Origin: Bordetella sp. LUAb4
Lineage (GTDB): Bacteria > Pseudomonadota > Gammaproteobacteria > Burkholderiales > Burkholderiaceae_B
Assembly (NCBI RefSeq): GCF_021325795.1
Contig: NZ_JAHPZX010000001.1
Span: 1,364,001 to 1,428,000 of the forward strand
Reading direction: 5' to 3'
DNA length: 64,000 nt
This document shows positions 19,134 through 28,535 of this stretch, piece after piece. The notes below the pieces were generated by a model. The model was not told where the DNA came from. It searched no databases and saw only the letters and a program-made list of their open reading frames with translations. Within the stretch, counting starts at the first letter, position 1, and each line of letters opens with the position of its first letter. A program made the position numbers and the translations under genes.

Positions 19134-21044
19134 ATGATAAGCGGAATGGGTTTTTCGACCGTCCTAAAGCGAGTTCTTAGACGACTAGTATGGGAACGTC
19201 GTGAAATACGCACCATCGCCGGATCACGCTATTTTGATGGCACCTGGTACGCGGCCAAGTATTCTGATATTGGGTCGATGCCGCCGGCTATGCACTATTT
19301 ACGACATGGTGCTCAGGAGGGTCGGGATCCAAGTAGAGATTTTTCCACTTCTTGGTATCTGGAGACTAATGTCGACGTCAAGGATAGTGGAACCAATCCG
19401 TTGCTCCACTTCATAAATCATGGCTTGCGCGAGGGCAGGTTGCCTTTCCCTATCGCTGGCGGTCAAATTATCGAGGAGAAGCCGAGCAGCCTCGGCGAAG
19501 ACCTTGAGCTGTTGGTCTCGTCTGAGCTGTTTGACCCAATATGGTATGTGAACAACTATCCCGACGTAAAGGGCCACAATCCTTATCTTCATTTTCTCGA
19601 GAACGGCGGAAATGAGAGGCGCGAAGCCAGCTTAAGTTTTAATAGCGCTTCGTATTTGTCGATGTATCCCGACGTCGATGTTCGCTACATTAATCCCCTA
19701 ATTCATTATCTACGATTTGGGAAAGACGAGGGCCGGACGCCTGGTTTATCGAACGCAAAAAAATGGGCCATTGATCAGACAATCAATGATGTGCAAGATT
19801 TGGATCCAGAATTCGAGGCATGCCACCCTCTCTACCTCGATCGCCGGCGACTACCCACAAACGTGAGTATGCCGCGAGGTCAAGTACCTCAAGTATGGTC
19901 AGAAATTTTTCAGAACTTGCACGACGATATGAAATATCTAGTGTTTGTCCCTTGGCTCATTCGCGGGGGGGCCGACTTAGCTGCTGTCAACTTGGTCAAA
20001 GTCGCGATAGAGAAACACGGCACAAGTCAGGTATTGCTTGTTCTTACCGATTATGATCGTACGGATGCATTGGACTGGCTCCCAGCGGGAACCCAGGTGC
20101 TGGTATTAAGTGACTTCGACATAGGCTTGGGCATGTCCGACCGCCAGCGGATTGTCGAGCTACTTATATTTACCCTACTTCCTATCTCTGTTCTAAATAT
20201 AAACAGCGGCGCGTGCTGGAACGTCATACGAAGCAGAGGCATTGCGCTGCGATCAATGACAGACATTTACGCTTGCCTTTTTTGCAGAGATTATGCTGCG
20301 GATGGGCGAGGCGTAGGATATTCCGATACTCATTTCAGAGCATGTCTTCCGTACTTGACCAAGATCTACCTAGACACGTCATCATTCATCGACTATTTAA
20401 AAATTCGTTATGGAATTCCCCCAGATAATATGGGGAAGCTTCAGTTGTTGCGACAACCCGTCTCGTTTCCACGAAACGCCAGCAATCCAAGGCCGGAGCT
20501 TGAAGGGCCTGCGCGAGTTCTCTGGGCGGGACGTTTCTGCCACCAAAAAAACACCGAACTGTTGACCCGTATCATTCCCCTTCTTCCCGATGTGATTTTT
20601 GAGGTTTACGGTTCCGGGGATGAAGATCGTCGAGTCGCACTGGAGGAGTTGGCTGCTAGTAATGCCAACCTCAAATTGCATGGTTCCTTCAAAACCATCA
20701 GTGAATTACCGCTCGATTCGTTCTCCGTTTTTTTGTTCACATCCCGCTTCGAGGGCATGCCAACGATTTTGATCGACCTTGCAGCCGCTGGCCTTCCGAT
20801 AGTAGCCAGCTCTGTCGGAGGCGTGCCCGAACTGATCGACGACGATTCCGGGTGGCTTATCACGGACACCGACAACGAAATCGCCTATGCAGACGCGATA
20901 AAAGATGCCATCGGGAGTGGAGCACATGTGCGCGGAAAGATCGATCGAATGGTATCTAAACTTTGCAACGAGAGATCGTGGCAAGCTTTTTCCGAGGCCG
21001 CGGCAATTGCGCCGTCGTTCTTAATTGAAGGGCGCAAAGAATGA
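19134..21044 (+). CDS. GT4 glycosyltransferase with N-terminal repeat domain
   Basis: 636 residues. The first 215 residues carry about four degenerate repeats of the form 'FD..WY...Y.D....NPL.HYL..G..EGR.P' (for example 'YFDGTWYAAKYSDI', 'NPLLHFINHGLREGR', 'NPYLHFLENGGNERR', 'NPLIHYLRFGKDEGR'), a module seen in some polysaccharide glycosyltransferases. Residues about 440-600 are a GT-B C-terminal domain: 'RVLWAGRFCHQKNTELL', 'FLFTSRFEGMPTILIDLAA' with the E-x7-E type donor motif, and 'GVPELI'. Start has no good ribosome site; ATG 19146 is an alternative. Ends overlapping the next gene by four bases. Confidence 0.8.
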   Translation: MISGMGFSTVLKRVLRRLVWERREIRTIAGSRYFDGTWYAAKYSDIGSMPPAMHYLRHGAQEGRDPSRDFSTSWYLETNVDVKDSGTNPLLHFINHGLREGRLPFPIAGGQIIEEKPSSLGEDLELLVSSELFDPIWYVNNYPDVKGHNPYLHFLENGGNERREASLSFNSASYLSMYPDVDVRYINPLIHYLRFGKDEGRTPGLSNAKKWAIDQTINDVQDLDPEFEACHPLYLDRRRLPTNVSMPRGQVPQVWSEIFQNLHDDMKYLVFVPWLIRGGADLAAVNLVKVAIEKHGTSQVLLVLTDYDRTDALDWLPAGTQVLVLSDFDIGLGMSDRQRIVELLIFTLLPISVLNINSGACWNVIRSRGIALRSMTDIYACLFCRDYAADGRGVGYSDTHFRACLPYLTKIYLDTSSFIDYLKIRYGIPPDNMGKLQLLRQPVSFPRNASNPRPELEGPARVLWAGRFCHQKNTELLTRIIPLLPDVIFEVYGSGDEDRRVALEELAASNANLKLHGSFKTISELPLDSFSVFLFTSRFEGMPTILIDLAAAGLPIVASSVGGVPELIDDDSGWLITDTDNEIAYADAIKDAIGSGAHVRGKIDRMVSKLCNERSWQAFSEAAAIAPSFLIEGRKE

Positions 21045-21811
21045 CCAAGTACAACGTCAGCGCTGTTATAAATGGCCACGCCGAAGGTTTACTTCTGAAA
21101 CCTTCGATTGACAGCGCATTGAGTGCTAGAGAGTACGCAGTAGCTAATGGATTGGCAGTCGAGCTGATCGTTGTCCTCGATCGCCCCGACGATATCTCTC
21201 GGACAGTCGCTCACGCTTGTCTTAAGGACCATCCCCATGCCCGCGTCGTAGAGGTAAAAAATGGGGATCTGGGACTGTCGCGAAACGACGGAGCTTCGGC
21301 AGCCAGCGGGGAATATGTAGCGTTCTTGGACGGTGACGATTTATGGGGAAAAAATTGGCCGACGGCTGCGTATAACAGCGCGGTCGCCTCAGGTAGAGAG
21401 GTAGTTTGGCATCCGGAGGTCAACGTGTACTTTGGCGGGACCCCACACGTATTTCTCCATATTGACTCAGACGACCCTTCGTTTGAGATTTCGGGCCTGG
21501 CTTATACCAATTACTGGACCGCCCTTAGTTTCGTGCGCCGTGACTTTTTGCTGCAGGTGCCGTATTCGAGAACTCAGCTTGCGAAGCAAATCGGCTATGA
21601 GGACTGGGGCTGGAATCTTCACACGATGGAACTAGGTGCAGTCCATAAGATCGTTCCGGGGACGGGCCATGCCATTCGTACCAAACCCCCGGGAAGTTCG
21701 CTACTTAGCGCCACTTCAGCAGCGGGCTGCATGCCTGCGCCAAGCAGAGTTTTTTTGAATGCTTTACCGAAACGCACGGACGAGCCCCGTAGCAAGCTGA
21801 GAATTATCTAG
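21041..21811 (+). CDS. GT2-family glycosyltransferase
   Basis: 256 residues with a GT-A fold: 'VSAVINGHAEGLLLKPSID' at the N-terminus, 'ELIVVLDRPDDIS', 'GLSRNDGASAASGEYVAFLD' and 'DGDDLWG', where the D-x-D-type element binds the metal-nucleotide. The C-terminal part has 'YEDWGWN', like the acceptor ED motif. It overlaps the preceding GT4 by four bases (ATGA) and closes the + operon. A convergent ABC-transporter operon follows, with a hairpin between them. Confidence 0.8.
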   Translation: MTKYNVSAVINGHAEGLLLKPSIDSALSAREYAVANGLAVELIVVLDRPDDISRTVAHACLKDHPHARVVEVKNGDLGLSRNDGASAASGEYVAFLDGDDLWGKNWPTAAYNSAVASGREVVWHPEVNVYFGGTPHVFLHIDSDDPSFEISGLAYTNYWTALSFVRRDFLLQVPYSRTQLAKQIGYEDWGWNLHTMELGAVHKIVPGTGHAIRTKPPGSSLLSATSAAGCMPAPSRVFLNALPKRTDEPRSKLRII

Positions 21812-21849
21812 CATCCGGATATATCTGCTGATTGATCCACGGGTGGTGG

Positions 21850-21875
21850 GAGCGCTGGCGCAGTCTTCAGCGCTC
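21850..21875. terminator. Hairpin between convergent operons
   Basis: Perfect 8-base inverted repeat GAGCGCTG / CAGCGCTC with a 10-base loop, placed midway between the + operon ending at 21811 and the - operon ending at 21889. No strong T-run follows on either strand, so it is a candidate bidirectional terminator or end-protecting hairpin only. Confidence 0.45.
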
Positions 21876-21888
21876 TGGTTCAGCCACT

Positions 21889-22632
21889 TCAATCCTTAAA
21901 ATAGGCTGCACCCACTTCATCCGTGGACCCATCCATCTTTACTCTGCCATGTTCCAGCCAGATGAGGCGGTTGCAAACATGCCGAACCAGCTCCTTTGAG
22001 TGACTTGCGAGCACCAGGATATTCGTCGACTCGACCAACTCGTTCATCCGCTGCTCAGCCTTGTGCCGAAACCCTTCGTCGCCCACCGAAAGCCATTCAT
22101 CCATCAAGAGAATTTGTGGCCGAATCACAGTAGAGACGGAAAACGCAAGCCGCAAGTGCATACCAGCTGAATAAGTTCGCACAGGCATATCGACAAAATC
22201 ACCGAGCTCGGAGTATTCAATGATTTCTTCCATCCGCTCCTTGATCTCATCTTTAGGAACGCCGAGTAATGCGCCGCGAAGATGGATATTCTCCCGACCG
22301 GTGGCCTCGGGGTCGATACCGAACGAGATATCAATCAACGAACCTATTTCGCCTCTAATGTTCGCCCGGCCGGCTGAAGGCTCATAAACGCCGCTCAACA
22401 AGCGCAACAGCGTGCTTTTACCTGCCCCGTTATGGCCAAGAAGCCCGACACGATCACCATCTCGGAGAGAGAACGTGAGGTCCTCCAAAGCGCGGACAAC
22501 TACGCGCCCATTCTGGTCAGCGTTGAGTTGACCGCCCGTAGCGACCTGGAATAGCCGCTTTTTCAGCGATCGCGCACTGGCGTTGTATATGGGAAACTCA
22601 ACACTGACGTGTTCAAAATCAACGGATGCCAT
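21889..22632 (-). CDS. wzt: O-antigen ABC exporter ATP-binding subunit (Wzt-like, short form)
   Basis: 247 residues forming a single nucleotide-binding domain: Walker A 'GHNGAGKST', signature 'YSAGMHLRLAFS', Walker B 'ILLMDEWLSVGD', and switch His in 'LASHSKEL'. Similarity is to the TagH/Wzt/KpsT class, with 'LTFSLRDGDRVGLLG'. The C-terminal carbohydrate-recognition domain found in Wzt proteins that read a chain terminator is absent. Follows the permease by 25 bases. Predicted to power export of an undecaprenyl-linked glycan across the inner membrane. Confidence 0.9.
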   Translation of the reverse strand: MASVDFEHVSVEFPIYNASARSLKKRLFQVATGGQLNADQNGRVVVRALEDLTFSLRDGDRVGLLGHNGAGKSTLLRLLSGVYEPSAGRANIRGEIGSLIDISFGIDPEATGRENIHLRGALLGVPKDEIKERMEEIIEYSELGDFVDMPVRTYSAGMHLRLAFSVSTVIRPQILLMDEWLSVGDEGFRHKAEQRMNELVESTNILVLASHSKELVRHVCNRLIWLEHGRVKMDGSTDEVGAAYFKD

Positions 22633-22657
22633 GATTTATGTATAAATCTCTTTCCAA

Positions 22658-23458
22658 TTACAGCCAGTACGCAACTCGACGACGGTAGCGGCCGTAAAAC
22701 GTCAGCGTCACAAGCCATCCCAACACGCACATTACAAGAGAAACAAGCCAACTTTCCAGTTGGGGGACTTCGCCTAGCAAAGGGGCACGGACGATCTCAA
22801 TAAGGTGATAGAACGGATTCGCATCGACGATGTACGCACCAGCGCGCTGCGGCAATAAGTGCGGTAACCACATGATAGGCGTGAGGTAGAACACGATCTG
22901 CAATGCGCTAGTGATGATCTGCGGGATGTCACGGTAACGCGCACATATCGTCGACATCAGCAATGCGCCCCAAATCAAATTGAGGACGACGAGCGCCAAT
23001 CCAGGAATGCTGAGAAAGGCAACCCAACTCAAGGGCTTCTGCATCACCACGAGGACTATTGGGAAGATCACGATATTGTGCGCAAGAATAATCAGATTGC
23101 GCCACACCATCCGCAGAATATGCACTGGCAGCGGAATAGCAAGCTGCTTGATGATCGCTTCCGCCGCGATGAAACCACTGCAGCCTTCGGTGATTACCGT
23201 GGAAATAAAATTCCAAAGGATAAGTCCGATAGCAAGGAATGGGAGGAATTGCTCCATCGGCGATTTGAAAATCTGTCCGAAGACAATCCCGATCGTACCG
23301 ATCACCACGCCCATACTGATTGTCAACCAGAACGCACCGACCGAGGACCGGCGATACCGTGCACGGACATCCTGCCAGCCAAGGGTTCCCACAAGACTTA
23401 GACGACGCGCCGCATCGATGATGTCTCGTACGGCGCCCATAAAAAAAGAACTATTCAT
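22658..23458 (-). CDS. wzm: O-antigen ABC exporter permease (Wzm-like)
   Basis: 266 residues with six hydrophobic helices and the ABC-2 polysaccharide exporter pattern: 'DVRARYRRSSVGAFWLTIS' in the N-terminal cytoplasmic segment, 'FISTVITEGCSGFI' and 'FYLTPIMWLPHLLP' followed by 'NPFYHLIEIVRAPLLGE'. Pairs with the ATPase gene just downstream. A 99-base gap separates it from the GtrA gene upstream, the longest gap in this operon, so a secondary promoter is possible. Confidence 0.9.
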   Translation of the reverse strand: MNSSFFMGAVRDIIDAARRLSLVGTLGWQDVRARYRRSSVGAFWLTISMGVVIGTIGIVFGQIFKSPMEQFLPFLAIGLILWNFISTVITEGCSGFIAAEAIIKQLAIPLPVHILRMVWRNLIILAHNIVIFPIVLVVMQKPLSWVAFLSIPGLALVVLNLIWGALLMSTICARYRDIPQIITSALQIVFYLTPIMWLPHLLPQRAGAYIVDANPFYHLIEIVRAPLLGEVPQLESWLVSLVMCVLGWLVTLTFYGRYRRRVAYWL

Positions 23459-23557
23459 GAATCAATTGGCTTTGCAAGAACACGGGTTTGAGCAAAAAAG
23501 GAGCTGCAAGCTTAACAGGCTTTCTCGCCCACTCCTTCAGTTGTGTAGGCACCGCCT

Positions 23558-23962
23558 CTACCGGAACGTCGCCAATTTGTGTCCAACGTAACTCGTCATC
23601 ACGGGAAACAATACACCAATCAGATGGGCCGACGCTTCCGCGTGAGGCACGCCCATGGGACCGAGTACCCACCGGACCAACCCGAGGCTGATGATCAGTG
23701 TTTGAAGAACGGCCAATAGATTGATAGAAACGAACTTGACTATCTGGGGTCCCAAATCACGACTCGTAGCCTGGAACACGAACCCACGCATCAAAAGAAA
23801 CGCGACGATCATTCCCACGACATACGCGCAGACAATCGCCCAAGCGTACGATAGCCAAAGACTAAAAATAAAGCGCGAACCGTAATTTGCCGCCGCAGCG
23901 ATGCCGCCCGCAATCAGAAAGCGACCGAAGGGGCCGGAGAGCATCGCAAAAATCGACCTCAT
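23558..23962 (-). CDS. GtrA-family membrane protein (third copy; Rv3789-like context)
   Basis: 134 residues, four helices, 'FLIAGGIAAAANYGSRFIF' at the N-terminus and 'VVGMIVAFLLMRGFVFQ' in the middle, matching GtrA (PF04138). ATG 23962 overlaps the upstream stop by four bases (ATGA); longer in-frame starts would reach into the neighbouring gene. In mycobacteria a GtrA-like protein, Rv3789, is encoded beside DprE1 and DprE2 and is linked to arabinan donor handling. Here the same families occur in one operon, so flipping or recruiting polyprenyl-phosphoarabinose is a reasonable inference. Confidence 0.8.
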   Translation of the reverse strand: MRSIFAMLSGPFGRFLIAGGIAAAANYGSRFIFSLWLSYAWAIVCAYVVGMIVAFLLMRGFVFQATSRDLGPQIVKFVSINLLAVLQTLIISLGLVRWVLGPMGVPHAEASAHLIGVLFPVMTSYVGHKLATFR

Positions 23963-25272
23963 AGCTCCGACACCGGCTGCGCTGCCATTCTGGCCATTTT
24001 TCTTCCAAAGCCTATGCTCTCGGAGATTCCGCGGTCTTCGGGGTAGTAATAGGACGTGTCGGCTACCCACAGCCCCTGCACGGGCAATCCTACAGGTGGT
24101 AGCTTCTCCAAATACCCAGGATCGCAGATGGGCTGGGCGTAGCGATATCGGCTGGCACGCAGCTCAATGAAGTCTTCATCAGTTAACGCAGGATTCACCC
24201 GCTTTAAGTAGCGTCGCACCTTGGCGAGAAATATTTCGTCGGGCTCCTGATACTTCGGATGTTCGCCAGGTAGATAGAAGGGCACATACACGACGCTATT
24301 TTCCAGTGGGCGTAGGTTCGTGTACTCAACGATCCCGGGGATGTCCATTTCGGGATCATTCGTATTCAACCAAAAATTCTCTGTTACTGGTCTGCGCAAT
24401 TTTACGATGACGCACACGACGGCGATATTGCGCAGCGCCTGAAAGCGGGAAGTTATGTCGGCGGGTAGATCAGGCATGATCCGGGAAACGAGAGGCAGCG
24501 GAACGGTGCTTACGACTTTCGCGTAAGGATGGAACTCACCCCTGCTTTCTACGCCTTGCACCTTGCCGCCATTCAGCACGACTCGCGATACCGGCGAGCT
24601 CAGACGGAATTCGCCCCCGAGAGCTTCGATGGCGGAACGCATTCCCTGGAGTAGAGTTTCGGAGCCTCCGTCAAGGTACCCGAGCTTCTCGCGGAACAAA
24701 TCGTAGCGTGACCTGCCGATACGTCGTACCCTGCTCCAGATCCATGCCGCGGACAAACCGTGAGCGTAGTCATAGAACTTCAAATCGAAGAGTTTGCGCC
24801 ATAGCACCTCATAGGCTTCGGCGCCAACCCAGCGCTTGATCCATCCCGTCGCTTCGACTTTGTCCAACGAGCGCCAGTCTTTGCGTTTAGTCGAGAGAAA
24901 GGCGTGTAAGCCATAGCGGAACTTAGCGACCCAACCAAGCCCTTCGAAACGCAATAGAGCCATGGGATTGCCCCAGGCTTGCAGTCTACCTCCATAAAAG
25001 TAGCCCATTTTGGTTTCTACCCAGTGCATCTTTTCCGTCAGGCCGAGCTCATCCAGCATCTGCAAGAAAGCAGTGTCGGACGTGCAGTGAAAATGGTAAT
25101 AGCGCTCGATCGAAAGGCCACCGAAATCGAAGGCGGCGGTCATGCCTCCGACCCGGTCATCAGCTTCGAAGACTACGGGCTTGTGACCGTCCTTTGCTAA
25201 CTGGTACGCCACCGCAAGTCCCATCGGGCCAGCACCGAGCACTGCAATGCGTTCTGAGAGTGGAAGGGACAT
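23959..25272 (-). CDS. NAD(P)/FAD-dependent oxidoreductase (amine-oxidase / UDP-galactopyranose-mutase-like fold)
   Basis: 437 residues. An N-terminal dinucleotide loop 'IAVLGAGPMGLAVAYQLA' and 'VVFEADDRVGGMTAAFDFGG' identify an FAD-binding GR2-family enzyme related to protoporphyrinogen oxidase and UDP-galactopyranose mutase. The C-terminal 'LPVQGLWVADTSYYYPEDRG' completes the FAD site. Found in polysaccharide loci, where partners often act on sugars or lipid carriers, but the reaction of this subgroup is not established to my knowledge. Starts one base after the epimerase stop and overlaps GtrA by four bases. Confidence 0.75.
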   Translation of the reverse strand: MSLPLSERIAVLGAGPMGLAVAYQLAKDGHKPVVFEADDRVGGMTAAFDFGGLSIERYYHFHCTSDTAFLQMLDELGLTEKMHWVETKMGYFYGGRLQAWGNPMALLRFEGLGWVAKFRYGLHAFLSTKRKDWRSLDKVEATGWIKRWVGAEAYEVLWRKLFDLKFYDYAHGLSAAWIWSRVRRIGRSRYDLFREKLGYLDGGSETLLQGMRSAIEALGGEFRLSSPVSRVVLNGGKVQGVESRGEFHPYAKVVSTVPLPLVSRIMPDLPADITSRFQALRNIAVVCVIVKLRRPVTENFWLNTNDPEMDIPGIVEYTNLRPLENSVVYVPFYLPGEHPKYQEPDEIFLAKVRRYLKRVNPALTDEDFIELRASRYRYAQPICDPGYLEKLPPVGLPVQGLWVADTSYYYPEDRGISESIGFGRKMARMAAQPVSEL

Positions 25273-25273
25273 C

Positions 25274-26212
25274 TCAGAACTCCAATTCGACTTTACTGTA
25301 GCGCGGATCGTTGAACGTTTCGTCCAGCGCAGCCGCGAAGGGGGTAGACCGGACCCCGAAGGTTCCTGGCCAGTCTATAACCTCAAAGTCATCCTTTGCG
25401 ACCAAAGCCTCCAACTGCTGCGTCGTGAAGGGTGGATTGGAATCGAAAGCCCCCCAGATCCTCAGTAGCAGATGAAAAAGCCCGTAGGGAATTTTTATGA
25501 TCGCGGCACGTGCTCCTGTCACTCGCTTTATCTCGCGAATGATGTCGATATAGTCCACGCGCTCCTGACCCGAGATATTAAAAATTCCACCAGGGTGGCG
25601 CTGCGTTATGCAACTAATGATGACATCACAGAAGTCTCCGACATATAGCGGCTGCCGCATGTACCTACCATCCCCAGGGATCGGAAAGACAGGTTGCTTT
25701 TTCATGAAGCGCGAGAGCCACCCCAAATGCTTGCGGTCGAACCAGCCGAACATCAGTGTAGGCCGCAGAATGGGGCAACCGATGCCGCTCGCGATCACAA
25801 TTTCTTCTTGCTCGCGCTTGCTGCGCGTGTAGAAATCATCAGCGACTGACTCAACCACCGATGAACTGATGTGAACGAGATACGGCGACGACCCGGTCTT
25901 AATGGCATCGAGGATTAGACGAGTGGAATCCACATTGTTACGTTGGAAGTCCGTGTAGTCGTTTCCGCCTATCTGTGCCTGCAACATGACGACTATCGCC
26001 GCGTCCTCGAAATGCCGTTCCCATTCCCCATGCTCGGCAAGATCAGCGTACTCGACCGTAATGTCCGGTTGGACTCGTCGCAAGACTTCGATGTTGGCCC
26101 GATGCTTATCTAGTACGACGATGTTGTCATAGCCATGAGCCTTGAGTCTAGCAACCAGATTTTGGCCTACAAGCCCCGCCCCTCCAGGGAGAAGAATTTT
26201 TGCTTGTTTCAT
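25274..26212 (-). CDS. NAD-dependent epimerase/dehydratase family protein
   Basis: 312 residues, extended SDR: 'ILLPGGAGLVGQNLVARL' (GxxGxxG), 'VVLDKHRANIEVL', 'VHISSSVVES' and catalytic-type 'YTRSK' (YxxxK). 'GDGRYMRQPLYVGDFCDVI' resembles the substrate loop of sugar epimerases. The start at 26212 forms a TAATG overlap with the preceding stop; the longer frame reaches into that gene and was rejected. Substrate unknown; lies between the arabinose genes and the FAD enzyme. Confidence 0.75.
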   Translation of the reverse strand: MKQAKILLPGGAGLVGQNLVARLKAHGYDNIVVLDKHRANIEVLRRVQPDITVEYADLAEHGEWERHFEDAAIVVMLQAQIGGNDYTDFQRNNVDSTRLILDAIKTGSSPYLVHISSSVVESVADDFYTRSKREQEEIVIASGIGCPILRPTLMFGWFDRKHLGWLSRFMKKQPVFPIPGDGRYMRQPLYVGDFCDVIISCITQRHPGGIFNISGQERVDYIDIIREIKRVTGARAAIIKIPYGLFHLLLRIWGAFDSNPPFTTQQLEALVAKDDFEVIDWPGTFGVRSTPFAAALDETFNDPRYSKVELEF

Positions 26213-27795
26213 TACATTTCCTGAGTGAGCGGCCGTGAGCCCCGCACTGTCCTGTTCCTCATCCACAACACGCATGACCATGCCAACGCGCTAGCTCCTA
26301 ACACTGCAACTAGCCAAGAATGCGCCAACATCCACAGCAAGGAATCGTCAAGGACGCCGCTGTGAAGCTGCGCCTCTAATGGCGGGAGTACCGCAGCAGG
26401 TAATAACTTGCGTATGCCAGGTTCATCCAACAACATCTGCAATCGACCAGGATCCGGATAGGGGATATCCATGAGCGGCTTGTCGTATAAGTATCCTCGA
26501 TCGCCTGTCGTCAAATAGCCAGACACATTAGCCTGCTCAAGGATACTGTACCGCTGCTTGTCCAATACGCTATTGCCTATCTCGTGACGCCCCTGGTAAA
26601 TGCCGAATGCCACATAACAGACCCAAAGGAAGCACACAACATAGGCGCCCTTCCTCGGCTTGGCCTGCATAGCCTGAGCGCACCAGAGTAGACATGTAAA
26701 GTTAAGCACGACGCTGATCGACAGCAAGTCCAGGTATCGGGGGGCGAGCACCGTGGCAGCCCGGCCGTAGGCCAAGGTGACCATCTGCCCGGCGACCCAT
26801 GCCATCAGCGCCAACAAAAACCAAGTGCCACGAGAAATGGGCCGTGCACGAGGCTGGCAAACCATCACGCACATAAGCAACAATGGAAGATTCATCAGGA
26901 GGATGTGCCGCAACCGTACGACGTGTGGCCAGGCCAGCTCCCTCAGCAGAGCCGAAACAAATTCCGTTAACGAGTGCGCCTTCAAATCAGCGTGCGATGC
27001 CAACTGCGGCGTGTAGAAATAACCTGCCACGAAAAGAATGGACAACAGAACGATAGCAAGTAAACGCAGACATAATCGGGGATCCGGTTCAGGCGTGGCG
27101 TCATTCGTTTCATGCGGCGGCTGGCGACGAGCTCTGAGAAAGGAACCAGTGGCCTGCAAGACCATAATTGGCACAGCGGCCGCCAAAGCGAAGATCCCCG
27201 ACGCGAGAGAGAAATAAGCAGCGGCGGATGCGAACACGCCCCCAAGCCATCCTGCAGAGAAGGCAGCTCGTGTCGTCAATAGCCAAAGCGCCAAGAAACT
27301 GAATAGCAGGTTGAAGTAGAACTGCGCCTGAAAGCCAGCAAGTGTGTTCTCACTGGCGTACGGCACGGCGTAAAGCGCCAACAGGAAACCACAAATCGCA
27401 ATACGACTACCCGACTTCAAAGATTTCGCCAGGAAGCCGGACAGCATAACTAGGGTGCCCGCTAGCAAGATTGCGTTTACGGCCATCTCCAAAAGAGGAT
27501 TCCAAGCCCCGTTCAGCACGAACAGACCAAGCGCCAACAAGCGCGTGGTAAAGATACGATGCTCGTTGTGAGGAGCGAGCATCTCCGCCCATGTCAATCG
27601 TCCCGAAACAAAAGGCTGGTATAGACGAACTGCCTCCGCATCCCATTGGTCCCAAAACGGCACGGGATTGCCATAGCGGCCGATCAGCCACCAACGCAGG
27701 CTGACGGTGAGACAAAAAAATCCCAACAGCGCCAACCCGACAGTCCAGCGATCCAAGTGCCGACCGGCCACACGAATAGACTTCGCGCGCGTCAA
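26212..27795 (-). CDS. Polytopic membrane protein, candidate arabinofuranosyltransferase (GT-C)
   Basis: 527 residues with about ten hydrophobic helices. The first large loop contains 'GNPVPFWDQWDAEAVRLYQP' and 'LAPHNEHRIFTTRLLALG' (about residues 40-90), an acidic plus His/Arg arrangement resembling GT-C catalytic loops. It directly follows DprE2-, DprE1- and UbiA-like genes, overlapping the first by four bases. In Pseudomonas group IV pilin systems an integral membrane transferase, TfpW, uses polyprenyl-phosphoarabinofuranose made by homologous genes, so this is a good candidate for the same step. Assignment rests on context. Confidence 0.55.
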   Translation of the reverse strand: MTRAKSIRVAGRHLDRWTVGLALLGFFCLTVSLRWWLIGRYGNPVPFWDQWDAEAVRLYQPFVSGRLTWAEMLAPHNEHRIFTTRLLALGLFVLNGAWNPLLEMAVNAILLAGTLVMLSGFLAKSLKSGSRIAICGFLLALYAVPYASENTLAGFQAQFYFNLLFSFLALWLLTTRAAFSAGWLGGVFASAAAYFSLASGIFALAAAVPIMVLQATGSFLRARRQPPHETNDATPEPDPRLCLRLLAIVLLSILFVAGYFYTPQLASHADLKAHSLTEFVSALLRELAWPHVVRLRHILLMNLPLLLMCVMVCQPRARPISRGTWFLLALMAWVAGQMVTLAYGRAATVLAPRYLDLLSISVVLNFTCLLWCAQAMQAKPRKGAYVVCFLWVCYVAFGIYQGRHEIGNSVLDKQRYSILEQANVSGYLTTGDRGYLYDKPLMDIPYPDPGRLQMLLDEPGIRKLLPAAVLPPLEAQLHSGVLDDSLLWMLAHSWLVAVLGASALAWSCVLWMRNRTVRGSRPLTQEM

Positions 27796-28535
27796 AGATT
27801 ACTCCGCTTGAAAAGCGCGGTTGGAACGAACTTGATGATGATCATGATCAGCCGCCAGAAGCCGGGCGTATACAGGATATCCCTCTTATGTGCGACCGCG
27901 CGCACAATATCCTCGGCCACCCGTTCAGGTTGTGCCGTCATTCGAGCGGGCAGATCCAAGTTCGCCGTCATGGGCGTGGCGACAAAGCCGGGCTTGATTG
28001 TTAGTACATGCACACCAGCCTTGAACATGCGAGCGCGCAAACCGGACGCGTAGGCATCCAGTGCGGCCTTTGCCGCCCCATAAAGGTAATTGCTACCCCG
28101 CCCTCGATCGCCGGCCACCGAGCCGATGACTGCCAGTACACCCCTGCCCTGTTCTTCAAACCGCTTGGCCATAAGACCCATCGCGGCAATGGCGCTTTCG
28201 CCGTTAGCACGAAATTCACGTATGGCGTAATCCACATCGTCTTGTGCACGCTCTTGGTCCGGCAACGTTCCATGTGCAATCAGGGCAACATCAATAGTGA
28301 GAAGGATGCCCCACGCGTCTGCGCACATGGCTTCCAATGCAGAGTAGTCCAAGGCGTCGGCACAAAACGTATGTACCCCGACTGCACCACGTCCACGCAA
28401 ATCAGCCGCAACCATATCGAGTTTGACCTGATCTCGGGCAACTAAAAAAAGTGATGCCTGCTCGCGTGCGTAACGGCGTCCGACTGCCTGTGCGATGCCG
28501 GACGTCGCACCCAAGATAAGAATATTCAAGCTCAT
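27792..28535 (-). CDS. SDR oxidoreductase, DprE2-like (decaprenylphosphoryl-2-keto-ribose reductase family)
   Basis: 247 residues of a classical SDR: 'LNILILGATSGIAQAVGRRY' (TGxxxGxG-type NAD(P) loop), 'IAHGTLPDQ', 'VIGSVAGDRGRGSNYLYGAAK' region with catalytic Ser, Tyr and Lys, and 'LTIKPGFVATPMT'. The C-terminal hydrophobic tail is also typical of DprE2. ATG 28535 overlaps the DprE1-like stop by four bases; the much longer open frame upstream is antisense noise over that gene. Predicted to reduce the 2-keto intermediate to polyprenyl-phosphoryl-D-arabinofuranose. Confidence 0.82.
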   Translation of the reverse strand: MSLNILILGATSGIAQAVGRRYAREQASLFLVARDQVKLDMVAADLRGRGAVGVHTFCADALDYSALEAMCADAWGILLTIDVALIAHGTLPDQERAQDDVDYAIREFRANGESAIAAMGLMAKRFEEQGRGVLAVIGSVAGDRGRGSNYLYGAAKAALDAYASGLRARMFKAGVHVLTIKPGFVATPMTANLDLPARMTAQPERVAEDIVRAVAHKRDILYTPGFWRLIMIIIKFVPTALFKRSNL

